From Buddleja alternifolia (Eukaryota > Streptophyta > Magnoliopsida > Lamiales > Scrophulariaceae): DNA of 64,000 bases. A program made the position numbers and the translations under genes. This document shows, piece by piece, positions 33,873 to 45,900 of this stretch (position 1 is its first letter; each line of letters begins with the position of its first letter). A model generated the notes under the pieces. That model was not told where the DNA came from and did not search any database. It was given only the letters and a program-made list of their open reading frames with translations. Location of the stretch: the NCBI GenBank assembly GCA_019426215.1, contig CM033399.1, positions 24,251,022 through 24,315,021 on the forward strand. The letters are read 5' to 3'.

Positions 33873-35417
33873 TGTTAGGAATTTCATGTTAGAAGTTTTG
33901 ATGATGACAATTAAGTTTTTGTTAGACCCCAAAAAAGTTGTAAGTTTATTTTCGTAGAAAACTTGTATAGGCTTTGAAGCGTTAGACTTGTAATAGATTT
34001 ATTAGGCTTTGTTATCTTACTTTAGAGTGTTAGGCAAAATAGTCTTAGGCTGAGCGTCTGATGATTTCTGAGTGAGTTTATCAGTGGTAAAGTTCGAAGA
34101 CTCAAGCGCCTGATCTCAGAAGATAGATACAGTCTCCAAGCGTCCACTTTGGCCAGCTATATCAAGCGTTACCTTATGGGACAGAAGTGATTTCACCTGA
34201 ATTTACTTCTAAGTCCAGAAGGAGTTTAATGCAAATATTCTCAAAGCATTAAATACCAACGGGTATTAATTTCAAATGCATTAAATGTTGATAAGAGCAT
34301 TTAATATGATAAGTAATGTCAGACGTACGGAGAAGCCACCCTATTGGACTGTCAACTATCTCAGACTGCAGCACCAACTTTCGTGCAGCAGATTTTCAGG
34401 AAAAAGGACAAAAGCTGTTCACTCGCGAAAGTGAGAGACACGCGCCAGTGCATGTGTCAAACGGACACTTTCTCCAAGAATACCTATAAATAGGACTTCA
34501 ACAACAAACAAAAAATAGCGAGAACAATTTTATCAAGCCAAATTGCTGTTGCATTAAAATCTCATTCCTTAAACTCTCAGAAAAGCCAGAAACTTCAAGA
34601 AACATCCTATTGCTTTTCTTATATTCCTGAGACAGTCAACAAATATCTCAAACATTCTTTTTGAAGAAACCAGATTCCTACTGAGATATTACCAAGTTGT
34701 TTGAACTTCATCAAAATCAAACAAACCTTTTAGAAAATCCCATCCAAGCCTCGCGATCTGTGTGAAGTCGAAGTTGGATACTTGCATCATTTCTGGGTGA
34801 AAGAAGCAAGAGGGTTGAAGTGATTTGAAGCAGAAATCTGTGTGATCAAGGAGCTCAAGTCATCGACATCCATCTCTCCCTAATTTGTAGAAGATTCTGT
34901 GTGATTCTTTGAGAATCATTTTAGTGGATTGCCTCCAAGTGCAAAGGAGAAGAAGGACGTAGTTGGGATTACACCACCCAACGAACCTTACAAATATTGT
35001 GTTATTTACTTTTCAGTCATTTCATTCATCTATCATATCATTGCATAAGTAAAACACAATCAAAAGCTAAGCACCTAAGAAACATCTTGTGACGCTAAAA
35101 CTTTCAAAGAGAAGACTCCAAAATCATTCCGCTGTGCTAACCCTGATTAAAAGAACTGAACGCTTAACCTACAAGGTCAAAGTATTCAATTCCTGAAGTC
35201 TAAGTTAACTTTATAAAACAGTCTTCATTAGACGCTTCACAAAGTCTCAAATATCTTATGTGAACGCTAAGGTGAAGCGTCAGACACTTCAAGCGCCTAT
35301 CATTTCAAGCGTCCAAATACGTTTAATACGAAATCTTTTTGAAGTCGAAAAAGACTTAAGGGTCTATTCAACCCCCCCCCCCTTCTAGACCCTTTCGTAT
35401 GCCACTTGGGACCAACA
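33873..35417 (+). repeat. 3' LTR of element C
   Basis: Begins TGTTAGGAATTTCATG and ends GGGACCAACA; 1,545 bases. Compared with the 5' LTR, most differences are single substitutions (for example gtagCaaac/gtagAaaac and caagcgTctg/caagcgCctg). The C homopolymer is longer (10 versus 8) and there are one-base indels near 34516 and 34608. Confidence 0.95.
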
Positions 35418-35439
35418 AGAATCCCGATTTCAAGTGAAA

Positions 35440-35624
35440 TTCTATGCTGGGCCGAGACCATTGGTCTCGGCCCAGCGAGGGCCGTTGGATCCCCCCAGCG
35501 AGGGCCGTTGGATCCCCCCACATGGGGGGGTTAAATGGAACTTTGACCCCCCCCCCCCCTCCCTGTTGGGGGGATCCAACGGCTGAGCTGGGCCGAGACC
35601 AAATGGTCTCGGCCCAGCATAGAA
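35440..35624. mobile_element. foldback element with self-palindromic ends
   Basis: 185 bases whose ends are inverted copies of about 55 bases starting TTCTATGCTGGGCCGAGACC. Each arm is itself a hairpin (GCTGGGCCGAGACCA and TGGTCTCGGCCCAGC). Inside are two tandem copies of 'cagcgagggccgttggatcccc' type sequence and long G and C runs. It lies between imperfect direct repeats, cccgatttcaagtgaaa (35423-35439) and cccgatttcaatgaaa (35629-35644), that could be a target duplication or remnants of rearrangement. There is no coding capacity. The transposon superfamily is unclear. Confidence 0.7.
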
Positions 35625-35835
35625 CAGCCCCGATTTCAATGAAAAAAACAAACTCGAAAATATTTTATAAAATTTAAAGGAGAAAAGTTTTACAACACTT
35701 AGAGACAAATAATGTGTTCATCTAACTACGGCATATCTAAACGCTACGATTACATCTTTAGATTCCACTCAGTGTATGGACAACTTGAGCGTTTCTGATA
35801 GAGTGACCAAAAATATATCACCACACAATATTATT

Positions 35836-38800
35836 TCACTCCACTCTGTTGGTGCAGGTCATAATAGCAGTTTTCAGCTCTTCTTTGCCCAGCGATGTTT
35901 GGACAATTACCTGTGCGAATGATGCATTTCACCTAATTAATACTGAAACTGAAACTAATCCAAAATTAAATTGGACTACGAAGGTGTTCTTGTACTCTAT
36001 TTCAGCTCGAGCAAGCAGCTTGTACTGATTCTCGAACATTGAGGCCATATAAACCTACATAACAGTATAATTTCTTTAATAACGAAGTAAAATATGAATT
36101 GAGTCAGCCAGTTTTATTTAGCTGTTCCCATGTCTGTCACTCAATTAGCTTCACCTGAAAAGTTGGCGCCAAACCAGGGCTCAAAAAATAGCGTCCTTTA
36201 GACACGGATTGGATTCCATCAAACTGCTGCAGTTCTTTGATGAGAGATTCCACATCAGCCACTATAAAACATATAATGATAACGAAAAGTCAAACTTAAG
36301 CCATTTTTAACGGAAGCATAGAAAATAATTGTCATGTAGGGGTTTTAAGAATAACCTCGGTATCTGCCTGCGGCTTCAAGTCTACCATCCAAGGAAATAT
36401 TGTCACCAACTACAGCCTCCAAGGCCTCTATCAGTGGATCTGGCTGCGCACAGTACAAGAAATAAGAACTACTTTTATTCCATATAGACTTCTTTCATCA
36501 ATGCATAATATAATTGCGCATGGACAAGGGTTACCGCTATTTCCTTCAGGACAAAAATATCGTTCAAGTGAAAAATCCAATTGGTGAACTTGGCCTCGAC
36601 AATCTGCAACCAAGAAAAGTTCCACGGGTAAAAGTATGAGCATACAAATGTCATATTTTCCAATAGAAATTTTTAAAACATCTTATAAGATGTTTTGCGC
36701 TATCAGATGGATCTTATTTAATATTAAGCTCTGAAGTCTGATGAAATTTCAATGAAACTAAGAATATGGGCTTATAAGAGTAAGTAACGAAAAGTTCGTA
36801 ATTAAGATGATCGAACAAAAGAATTTTGTAGACATTTAAGAAAAGCAAGTTTGATCTCCGTCTTGTGTACAAGATATAAGAAGCTTAAAAGATCCTCACA
36901 TCTTATTTTGGTAGCTTATAAAATCTTATTCTACAAAATTGACCAAACATTTTGTGACATCTTATAAGCTCTCAATTATATGGTTTAACGAGTTTATAAT
37001 GTCACTCAAACACCCTTTTTATCTGCTAAAAATGAAATACCTGGCCACTTTAAAATATGATGCAGGATCCAAAGTGGCATCCAGGAAACTTCCGCTGATG
37101 AATGAGTGCAGGTAAGCCTTCAACCTATATATGGAGATTTCTTTATAATATAATACCCGTAATTGTATCTATGTGAACAACTCTTCCATACAAGGTGTTT
37201 ATTAAGTAACTAAAGATCATAAGTCTAAGAGATAACGGGTGACAGAGTTGCTGGCAAATACAGCAGTCCATTTTGAAGCCCAGTTCTCAGTATTACAGAT
37301 GGAAAGCTCAAACAATATAACAGACTAGAAAATAAATTACATTATAGGTGTTAAGAGCACCAACTTTTGATTTACCTCAACAAAGATGCCAAAATACGTA
37401 ATCTTTTTAATGCAACACTTGACTACATCTCCAACACTCAGTTGCGCCTGCAATACAGAATGGTATAACTGCTCATGAAGCGAAATTGACTAACAATATA
37501 AAGCAGACCAACAACAATTTAAATAGGATCAGATTTGAAGATTTGAGGACCTTAACTCCTTAAGAAACCCTTAATGCTTTCAAAATGGCATGTTTTGGGA
37601 GAATAGAAATAAGCATTGTACTGATGAAAAGTGAAAACTCTTTGTAATGGTCAATTTGAATGACTGAGAGAGACTCATTAAGTTTTTCCTCATACAGTAA
37701 CGGAGGAATATGTATATGTTTATTCCAAATGACCTTTTTCTTTTCATATGCAATAAAAGAAGAAAATTGGAAAATAGGGCCCGGCCATTTATAGTAGCAA
37801 ACAGTGAAGAGGACTATTTCAAACATATTTAACTCATTTGAAGTTTAATCGAATATGAATAAATTTGATTTTGGTGACATAACTCATTATAGGAATATTT
37901 CAGCAAAGGATTGCCCTTACATCATTCACCTCTGAGATAATTGAACTAAAAATACATAGACAAAGCCCATTACCAACTAGCTAATTTATGCTGCAAAAAC
38001 GGAACTTTCAAATCTAACTCAAAGAATATGAGAAAGTAACTTCAACAGGCTGGAAAAAAGACTTTCTTACCATGAGACTTCTCTTCTTTTCAACCAATTC
38101 TTCCTTCTCTTTTGGTTTAATTGAAAAAATTAGCCTTCGAGAACTTCTGTCAGCCAATACGACACCCACTCTGATTCTCTGCACGAATACGATTATTAGT
38201 TAAATGCATATCAATTTGAAGAATAAAGGTTTTGACTTCAAATCCATTTCATCCAAACCTGACCGACAAACGATGACAAAAATTTGAGTTTCTCTTGGTC
38301 ATAAATCATGAGAAGATCTTCAAGTTTCATATCTGATGTTATTGCCCCGTCAATCTTACTGTCGATTTCTGAATCTAGGGCTGATTCAGAGGTATCCGTC
38401 ATGCTAGTAGCTTCATATTTACCAATTATGCCAGGTTTTGCCTATAAGTAGAAGGGTCTAAACCTTTTCTTCTCAACCATGACTCAAAAGCCAAGAACTT
38501 CCACCTGGCAGCAAGATTGCGATAAGGTAAAAATCCTATCAAGGAACCAAATGATGCCTGTAACAAAGTAGAAAAATTCAAAACAGTGAAAATGTAATTA
38601 ACAATGTTGACACTATAAATAATGAGACTTGTAATAACAAGTTAACTCACAACAAATCCTCTAGTACTGGCGCTAATCAATTCCACTTCTTCTCTGTCCC
38701 CTATCTTAACCAGCTTTTCAGCTCTAGTCCAGTCATCTTCCTCACGCTCCTACATGAGTAGGCAACAATCAGATCCCACAACCAAAAAGAATAAGGGTTG

Positions 38801-41082
38801 CCAGCTGGAGTAAAAGTCAGTGTTTGCAAACACTTCTGCTTCAGGAGAAGTGATTTATTTTAGAGAAAAATGAAAAATCAGTACGAAGAAAAAGTAAATA
38901 GTATTTGCAAGTGGTAGTGAGAATGGATAAAAGATGGAGTACCAGTAATAGGGAAAGAAGTGGCTTAATCATCAACTTTTTCGTAAAAAGACAAATTTGC
39001 TAACTTATATGAGCAAAGTATGGCTAGATAGGTTTAATTTCGGAATATTCAGATGTTGTTAAGGACATAAATGTCCAAAACAACTTCGAAATATTTATAG
39101 AGAAAAGTAGAAGCATGTAGAAGCAGCCCCTACGAATAGACTTCGAAGAAGCCGAATAAGCAGTGTTTCCAAACACTCCAAAACCGTTTTATTTCCAACC
39201 AAAAGCTCAAAACCATTTATTTGAACTGATTGCAAAAACTGGCTAAAGATGATAAAAAACCTTAATGGGTGAAGTGAGGAAGTTCTCAAGCTCTGAGGGA
39301 TTTCCCAAGCTTTCTGTGTTCATGGGGATCACATCCTCTCTAATTTTATGATCTGTTGCTTTATCAGAGCGGTCTAATCTGTAATACAGCGTCATAGTCA
39401 AAAAGAATAACAATAAATCAAGCATAAGAAATATAAACATTGCAAAGGAACCCATATCTAGCATCATAAAAAGATGCAATATGCATAAAGAGAGACAACG
39501 CGGGACTAAAAGTACCTTCTCGGTTTCCCTATGAGAGCAGTATCCATAGACATAGCAGGGATACTTCCAGAAGGTTCATCAGAAGCAAATGTGTTGCCAT
39601 CAGACCGCATATCAGCCTGCAATTCTTGAAAAGGCACCAACATATTTAATAAAAATGAAGTTAAATCCTTCAATAAGTACATCATCGTAGATGTATAAAA
39701 TAAATGGCCTAACTGCAAAATAATCAAATCACCTGTTGCAGATAATTCTTGCTCTCCCCCTTTATTAATATTGAGATTCATTGGCTCTGGCTTTTGTAAG
39801 AGCATGGCATCCTCACTTCTTCCAACAGATTCAGAGTCGTATTTCAGATTCTTGTCTCCACTTTGACCATTCTGTTTGTCTATATCAGGGCTAACTGTCA
39901 TTGGTTCAGGCCTCTTCAACAATGTAAAATCAGTAAACCTCTCCCTCTGCTGCTCTTTCCCCATTTTTAATGATAAGTTTGGCTTCATTCCAAACTTGGA
40001 AGATTTTTCATCATCCTCGTTAAATAGACCTGGCTTTCGCAAGATAACATCAGGAACACTGCTTTTACTCTCTTTTGTAGCCTTTATAGTTGGCTGGATA
40101 GAGATTTTATCATCACCTTTCACTGGTTTATTAGTTACCTCAAATTTGGTTCCTTTCTTTGGAACAGGTCGAACCAAATTTAATCCTTGCACAGATTTTA
40201 TTGACTTATTTTCATCAGAGACATCAAAAGGGATCTCCTTGAACCCTTTCTTTGGAACAGGTCGAACTAAATTCAAACCTTGCACCGATTTTGTCTGCTT
40301 CTTTTCATCAGATAGATCAAGAGGGACCTCCTCTATGTCTTCATAGAATGCTCTACCCTTTTTCTTATGTAATAATTTCTCAATTTCCAAATAAGATAAA
40401 TCCGGATTTATCTTCCTACCCATTATCTGAAAAATGCAAACAAACAGAAGTATAAATTGTAACAACCTAAAGAAGACATGATTCCAGGCAATGTAGCACA
40501 GTGGAATATAGGTTCACACAAATTACTAGAGAATAGCACAGAGATATAACGAAAAGAACATAATAGTTTTATTCTTTAGTTCGATTACAACATTTACTAA
40601 CATAAGCTGTAAAACAGATGGACAATTACATATAGAAATATATAGTATCTCTTCTCTCCAAAACAATATGCAATATGGTGGGGTGATTCAATTTTCAATA
40701 TATTAGTATTTCTTTTTTTTTCCCCTTTGCATCTTAAAGCATGTTTTATGATTTTCCTCACAACCAAACAGGTAATTGAAAAAAACTAGTAGCAAACGCC
40801 AACACAACCAAGGGCATATATGTTCCCATTCATAACTACAAAGGCAGCACCAAATGCAAAAACCATGTACACTACAAACACTGCAATATAGTAAGTTAGA
40901 GAATATTATAACCATTTGAATCTTCGATTGATAATTCCATTCAGAATGACTGTAATCTTCATTCATCATTAAAAGGTTAATCTTTTTCTAAAATTTCAAC
41001 ATACTAAAAGAAAAACAAACTATACAAAACACAATGAGAGCACACAAAAGGGTCATCATATACAGATATATATCTATCTATC

Positions 41083-41113
<31 letters not shown>

Positions 41114-41378
41114 GGAGAAAAAAAAAAAAAAGAGGAGGGACCTTGGTTAAGGTGATTTTAGGGTCTTCCCCTATCATTCTACCAAACTTAAGCTCCATCT
41201 GTTCCCACTCATCAAGTTTTGAGTCATCTTTCGATGCAAAAACCAAATGCTTTCTGGGTTTTCTATAAGGAAAATTCAGAATACTTGATTTCTTGGAACC
41301 AAAAAAGGAATTTGAAAATAATTGAATTGCAGAGGAACTGTTAACAGTGGTGGTAGCGCTGAGAGTTAGACTATCCAT
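35836..41378 (-). CDS. plastid S1-domain RNA-binding protein (SDP-like), indels in 3' exons
   Basis: Exons on the minus strand: 41378-41142, 40426-39733, 39624-39516, 39378-39261, 38749-38651, 38557-38259, 38178-38071, 37447-37376, 37124-37041, 36603-36535, 36443-36356, 36261-36155, about 36054-35980, and 35910-35836 (TGA). Nearly all have GT-AG borders. The product would be about 750 residues: a Ser/Thr-rich plastid transit peptide (MDSLTLSATTTVNSSS), a charged region with LNLVRPVPKKG, LRKPGLF and LLKRPEPM repeats, then RGFVASFGSLIGFLPYRNLA and an S1 RNA-binding motif around VGDVVKCCIKKITYFGIFVE. It resembles the chloroplast S1 protein encoded by Arabidopsis At1g12800 (SDP), from memory. Exons 6 and 9-13 each lack one to three bases against the expected frame, mostly in homopolymers, so as read the protein would truncate after 'GLDPSTYRQNL'. 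The exon 13/14 junction is uncertain. It is either a recent pseudogene or a sequencing artefact. Confidence 0.75.
41076..41110. repeat. (TA)n microsatellite in intron 1 of the S1 gene
   Basis: Alternating TA dinucleotides preceded by a short 'tatc' repeat, followed by a poly-A run at 41117-41131. It lies just inside the first intron and is of no known function. Confidence 0.85.
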
Positions 41379-41428
41379 TTTGAGAAAATGAGGGCAATTT
41401 CATGTGATAAGATTGATAAACAGTGAGA

Positions 41429-41442
41429 TGATATATATATGG
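41429..41442 (-). promoter_or_regulatory. candidate TATA box of the S1 gene
   Basis: The minus strand reads CCATATATATATCA about 55 bases upstream of the ATG at 41378. Position and composition suit a TATA box with a short leader. Simple AT repeats are common here, so confidence is modest. Confidence 0.4.
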
Positions 41443-41559
41443 GTTTGTTTTAATTACTGTGAAATTCTGGCTCCCTCCTATGGAAGCGGAGAGTGGTGAG
41501 TAAGAGCTAGATGAACAAAAAGAAAGAATGGGGGTTTTTATCAATTATCCTCAAGAGAG

Positions 41560-42425
41560 ACAATATTTAAATAAATAAACTGAAATGAAATAAAATAAGA
41601 TTTATTTATATTTGTACTTTATTACCTCACAAATCAAAAATATTTTATTCATTATCATTAATATACTCTACAAATCATGTACGATTACGAAAATAGCCAA
41701 TTGCAAATGCTAAAAAATATAAAATGATGTTTGAATCAATTGTGTTGATTTCTTTAAATTATTACAGATATTAAAAAAATTAAATCAATGAAGTTTATCT
41801 TCTATATGTGAGCCAATCAAATTGGTCCAAAATAGTTGATGTTATCTCTTGATAAATACAAATATTAAAAATATAATTATTAAAGATGTTCAAGTGATTT
41901 ATGACTCGTCCATTCTACACCTCTAAATAGGTTTATGAGAGCTCATAATCAACACAAAAGTTCATATACAAGCTAAAGAAGACGAATGAAGCACTCCGAA
42001 TTCTCTCTACAAGAAGTTCTTCAAATCCAAGAAATTTCACTATGTTCAAGGTGAATATCAAGGCGTTCTTGATAAAATTCTCCAAATTATAACATTTGAT
42101 TTAAGATTAAGGTATTAAACCATCATATAAACGTTATAGGAGTTCAAATCAAGTTTAAGGAAAATCAAAGCAACAAGCTAGTCTTGAAGCTTTCAAGTTC
42201 CATATATCTTTCATAACTTTTGATCCCAGATTTTTAAGTCTTCATAAACGTTATAAACATTCAAATTCACTTTGAAGGAGATCAAATAAGCAAATTCTAC
42301 TCCAATATTCATATCATCATATTTGAAGGAAGAATCAAAGGATTTAAAATAGGGATTGTATTCAATTTCTTATTTTAATCAATAAATTTCAATGGTCTAC
42401 CATACTTTTGTGTTTTTTTATTTAT
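41560..42425. other. AT-rich intergenic region
   Basis: No credible gene. The part 41885-42360 (ctcataatcaacacaaaagttc..., aagctaaagaagacgaatg) is less AT-rich and could be an old repeat or untranslated leader, but I recognise no family in it. Confidence 0.4.
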
Positions 42426-42690
42426 AGACATTAAAAAATGTGTTGTGTATAGGGGGTTTGGATATCATGAAGCTTATTGATGTGGTGGAAGCTTTCTCAT
42501 ATAAACTTTGGTGATAGTTTAGGGCCCAGAACTCCTCAAAATACTGTCTGGAGGTGCCTCCTCATGTTGCTCCCATCAGTCTCCTTGATAGCCACATGTT
42601 TGGTGTCGGATGTGTAGTACCCTTCTTTCTGCTCAAAAACAGATCTTTTGGAGCATCAGTATGGAGTCTATCTCTTTTTGGCTTGATCAC
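42426..42690 (+). pseudogene. LINE 2 remnant, left part
   Basis: Short fragments left of the copia element that would join the LINE sequence right of it after removal of the copia element and one ATCAC copy. The wording is decayed, with weak frames such as 42554-42736. The link rests mainly on the target duplication and on the continuous LINE text at 47867 onward. Confidence 0.45.
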
Positions 42691-42915
42691 TGTTAAGATT
42701 GCAGAATCAAAGAGAAGAAGACTTTCATTATATTGATCTTGAGAGAAGATTACAATTCTGAAAATTAAGAAGAAAAACAAAACTCAACTAACCACTTTTA
42801 TATATATGTCTAATGGCCAGTCGAACTAAAACACTTATAAGGCCAAAACTAAAAGTGCTACCTACCAAATAACACTTTTACTTATACAATTATACAAGGC
42901 CTATTATATTTAATA
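42691..42915 (-). repeat. 3' LTR of the short-LTR copia element
   Basis: Plus strand runs TGTTAAGATTGCAG to TATATTTAATA. The adjacent inner tract reads GTTTGAGGGGGAG on the minus strand, a good polypurine tract for plus-strand priming. Confidence 0.92.
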
Positions 42916-42922
42916 CTCCCCC

Positions 42923-45900
42923 TCAAACTTGTTGGGCAAAAAGATTGTGCACACCAAGTTTGCAAAATAAATACTCAAAATGATCTTTGCCAAGAGCTTT
43001 TGTAAGCAAATCTGTAGGCTGCTCTTTAGACGGAATAAAGACAGTCTTGATAACTCCTTGATGCAACTTTTCCCTTATGAAATGACAATCAACTTCAATG
43101 TGTTTAGATTTCTCATGATAAACAGGATTTGCAGCTAACTGTATGGTTGATTTGCTATCTGTGAAGACAGAGACAGGTAACTGGACTTGAACCTTCAACT
43201 CTTTCAGAATGCCAAGAAGCCATAGAAGTTCACAAGTTACTGACCCCAAAGCTCTATATTCAGCCTCTGCAGAACTCCTAGATACTGTATTTTGTTTCTT
43301 AACTTTCCAAGCAACCAATGAAGCTCCAAATTTAATAGCAAAACCAGTAAGAGACTTTCTTGTCATGGGACAAGAAGCCCAATCTGAATCACAGAAAGCA
43401 GTTAAAGTGAAATTAGGTGAGGTAGACAACAAAAGACCAAGACCAGGTTTGCCCTTAATATATCTTAGCACTCTATACATAGCATCCAAATGTGACTTTC
43501 TTGGGCTATGCATAAATTGGCTAAGAACTTGGACAGCATATCCCAAGTATGGCCTAGTTAAACATAGATAAATCAACTTACCCACTACCCTTTGATATTC
43601 AGAAATATTATCAATTAAAGGATCATCTTTAGCAAGATCTTGATCAGAATACTTAACATTCAGCTTTAAAGGAGTGCTCAAAGGTTTACATGCTAACATT
43701 CCTGTTTCAGCAAGAAGTTCCAAAGCATATTTCCTTTGATTCATTATAACACCTTTCTTAGATCTAGCAATCTCAATTCCCAGAAAATATTTAAGTTCAC
43801 CTAAGTCCTTCATATGAAAAGTATGGTTCAAATATGATTTACATTCATTTATAAGAACAGAATCATTGCCTGTAATAATAATGTCATTTACATAAACCAA
43901 TAAATACACAATACTACTCCCCCTTAACTTAATAAAGAGAGAATAATCATTAAAAGATTGAACAAAACCATGTATAGAGACAGCTTCAGTGAACTTGTGA
44001 TTTCACTGTCTAGAGGCTTGCTTTAAGCCATATAAGGATTTAAGAAGTTTACATACATTGTGGCTCCCTGAATTACCTTTAACATTGAAACCCTGTGGAA
44101 TAGTCATATAGACTTCTTCAGGTAAATATCCTTGAAGGAATGCATTGGTCGCATCCATTTGCCAAAGAGACCACCTCTGCATCACTACAATAGATATGAC
44201 TAACCTAACAATAACATGTTTTGCCACTGGGGAAAAAGTGTCATTGTAATCTATCCCTGCTTGTTGATTGTAACCTTTGGCTACTAACCTAGCTTTGTAT
44301 CTTTCAATAGCACCATCAGATTTATATTTAACATTATATACCCACCTACATCTAATTGGTGTCTTATTTGAGGGTAAATCAACTATATCCCAAGTGTGAT
44401 TCAACACTAAAGCTGCAATTTCAACTTTCATAGCCTGTTTCCAATTTTCATTTTGTTGTGCTTCATGAAAGGTTTTAGGAATAGATATAGTAGAAATAGA
44501 ACTAAGGAAAGCCTTATGTTTAGAACTGATACTGTGATATTGAACAAAATCAGATATAGGATACCTATTATGACAAACATGATTAGTGTCAGATACAAAA
44601 GGACTAGTATAATCCTTAGCCCAATAAGGAGGCTTAGTAACTCTATCTGACCTTCTCAATTGAGCCTGAGTCTCCACTCTAGCAGGAATATGATCACTTG
44701 AAACAGGAACATTATCATTAGGATCAATGTGATCATGCTAATTATCACTAATATTCTGCACATGCTCAGGGGCAGAAACATCATCATGAGTAGTATAAGG
44801 CGAAATACATTCATCATAATAGAGTCTAGGATCATGCATAGGAAAATAATGTCTTGTCTTAGAATCACTAGTCAGGGCAAAAGGAAAGACATTCTCATTA
44901 AAACTAACATCTCTAGAGACTAAAAAAGTATTTGAATCTAAATCTATTAACTTGTATCCCTTTTGAGTGGGTGCATACCCCATAAAAACACAAGGTCTTG
45001 ACCTGTGTTGGGATTTATCTTGCTGGTTCAGAATTTTAGGAAAACTAAGATAACCAAACACTCTTAAGTGAGCAAAAACAGGTTCTTTTTTATGCAAAAC
45101 CTCAAAAGGTGTTTTTCCTTTTAAAAGGGGTGTGGGAGTTCTGTTTATTAGGTATACTGCAGTAAGTATACATTCTCCCCAATACTTAGTACTAACATGT
45201 GAGTGAAATTTCAAGGACCTAGCCACATCTAATATGTGCCTATGTTTTCTTTCCACAGCACCATTTTGTTGTGGTGTGTAAATACAAGAACTTTGATGTA
45301 TAATCCCTAAAGTACTGAATAAGTGATTACATTCATGGCTAAAAAACTCTCATGCATTATCAGTCCTAATGATCTTAACTTTGGTGGAAAATTGAGTATC
45401 AACATAGGCCAAGAACTTCTTTAAGCAATCTAACACCTCAGATTTGAATTTCATTAAAAATACCCATGTTGATCTAGAAAAGTCATCAACAATAGTAAGA
45501 AAATATGATTCTTGATTATATGTTGATTCTCTATAAGGGCCTCAAACATCAACATGAATGAGATCAAAAATAGCAGAACTGAAATCATTTCTTGTGGGAA
45601 AAACAGATCTTGAATGTTTGGCTAAAGGACATACATCACAATGAAAATCATTTTCAACTCTAATGTTCAAGGTAGGAAGAAACATGAATCTACTAAATGC
45701 CATATGGCCAAATCTCCTATGCCACAAATTGGCTTTATTTATCACTGTATTACTAACAGTTTTACTACTGGAAACATTATTACAAGAATTATTAATGTCA
45801 TGCAATTGATCACAGGGAACTGGAACTGGAACTGGTTGTAGATAGTACAATCCATTCTTTAGTTTACCAATCCCCATGATCCTGCCATTCCAAATCCCCT

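Larger units (their letters stand above)
21602..35417 (+). mobile_element. nearly intact SIRE/Maximus-like copia retrotransposon (element C)
   Basis: A 13.8 kb element: 5' LTR, initiator tRNA-Met primer site, gag, pol in copia order (protease-integrase-RT-RNase H), an 800-base spacer, a third ORF, polypurine tract and 3' LTR. Large size, long LTRs and an additional ORF after pol characterise the SIRE/Maximus lineage of Ty1/copia. All three ORFs are open. The LTRs differ by roughly a dozen substitutions plus a few short indels over 1,545 bases by eye, so insertion was recent. Flanks are AGAAC on the left and AGAAT on the right: a near but not perfect 5-base duplication, and the sequence beyond differs on the two sides. 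Confidence 0.92.

Noticed and set aside
35300..35708. Open frames of 73-88 codons on both strands over the end of element C and the foldback.
   Set aside because: They are produced by the inverted repeat and C/G runs, with low-complexity Gly/Pro translation. There is no family match and no splice or promoter context.
38441..38445. The stop after GLDPSTYRQNL taken as the true end of the S1 protein.
   Set aside because: Coding-quality sequence in the adjacent frame continues through well-spliced exons to 35836, and exon 6 is one base short, so an indel is the better reading.
41082..41141. C-terminal extension of exon 1 of the S1 gene reading into a run of YI repeats.
   Set aside because: This is the (TA)n tract of intron 1; a GT donor at 41140-41141 ends the exon in phase with exon 2.
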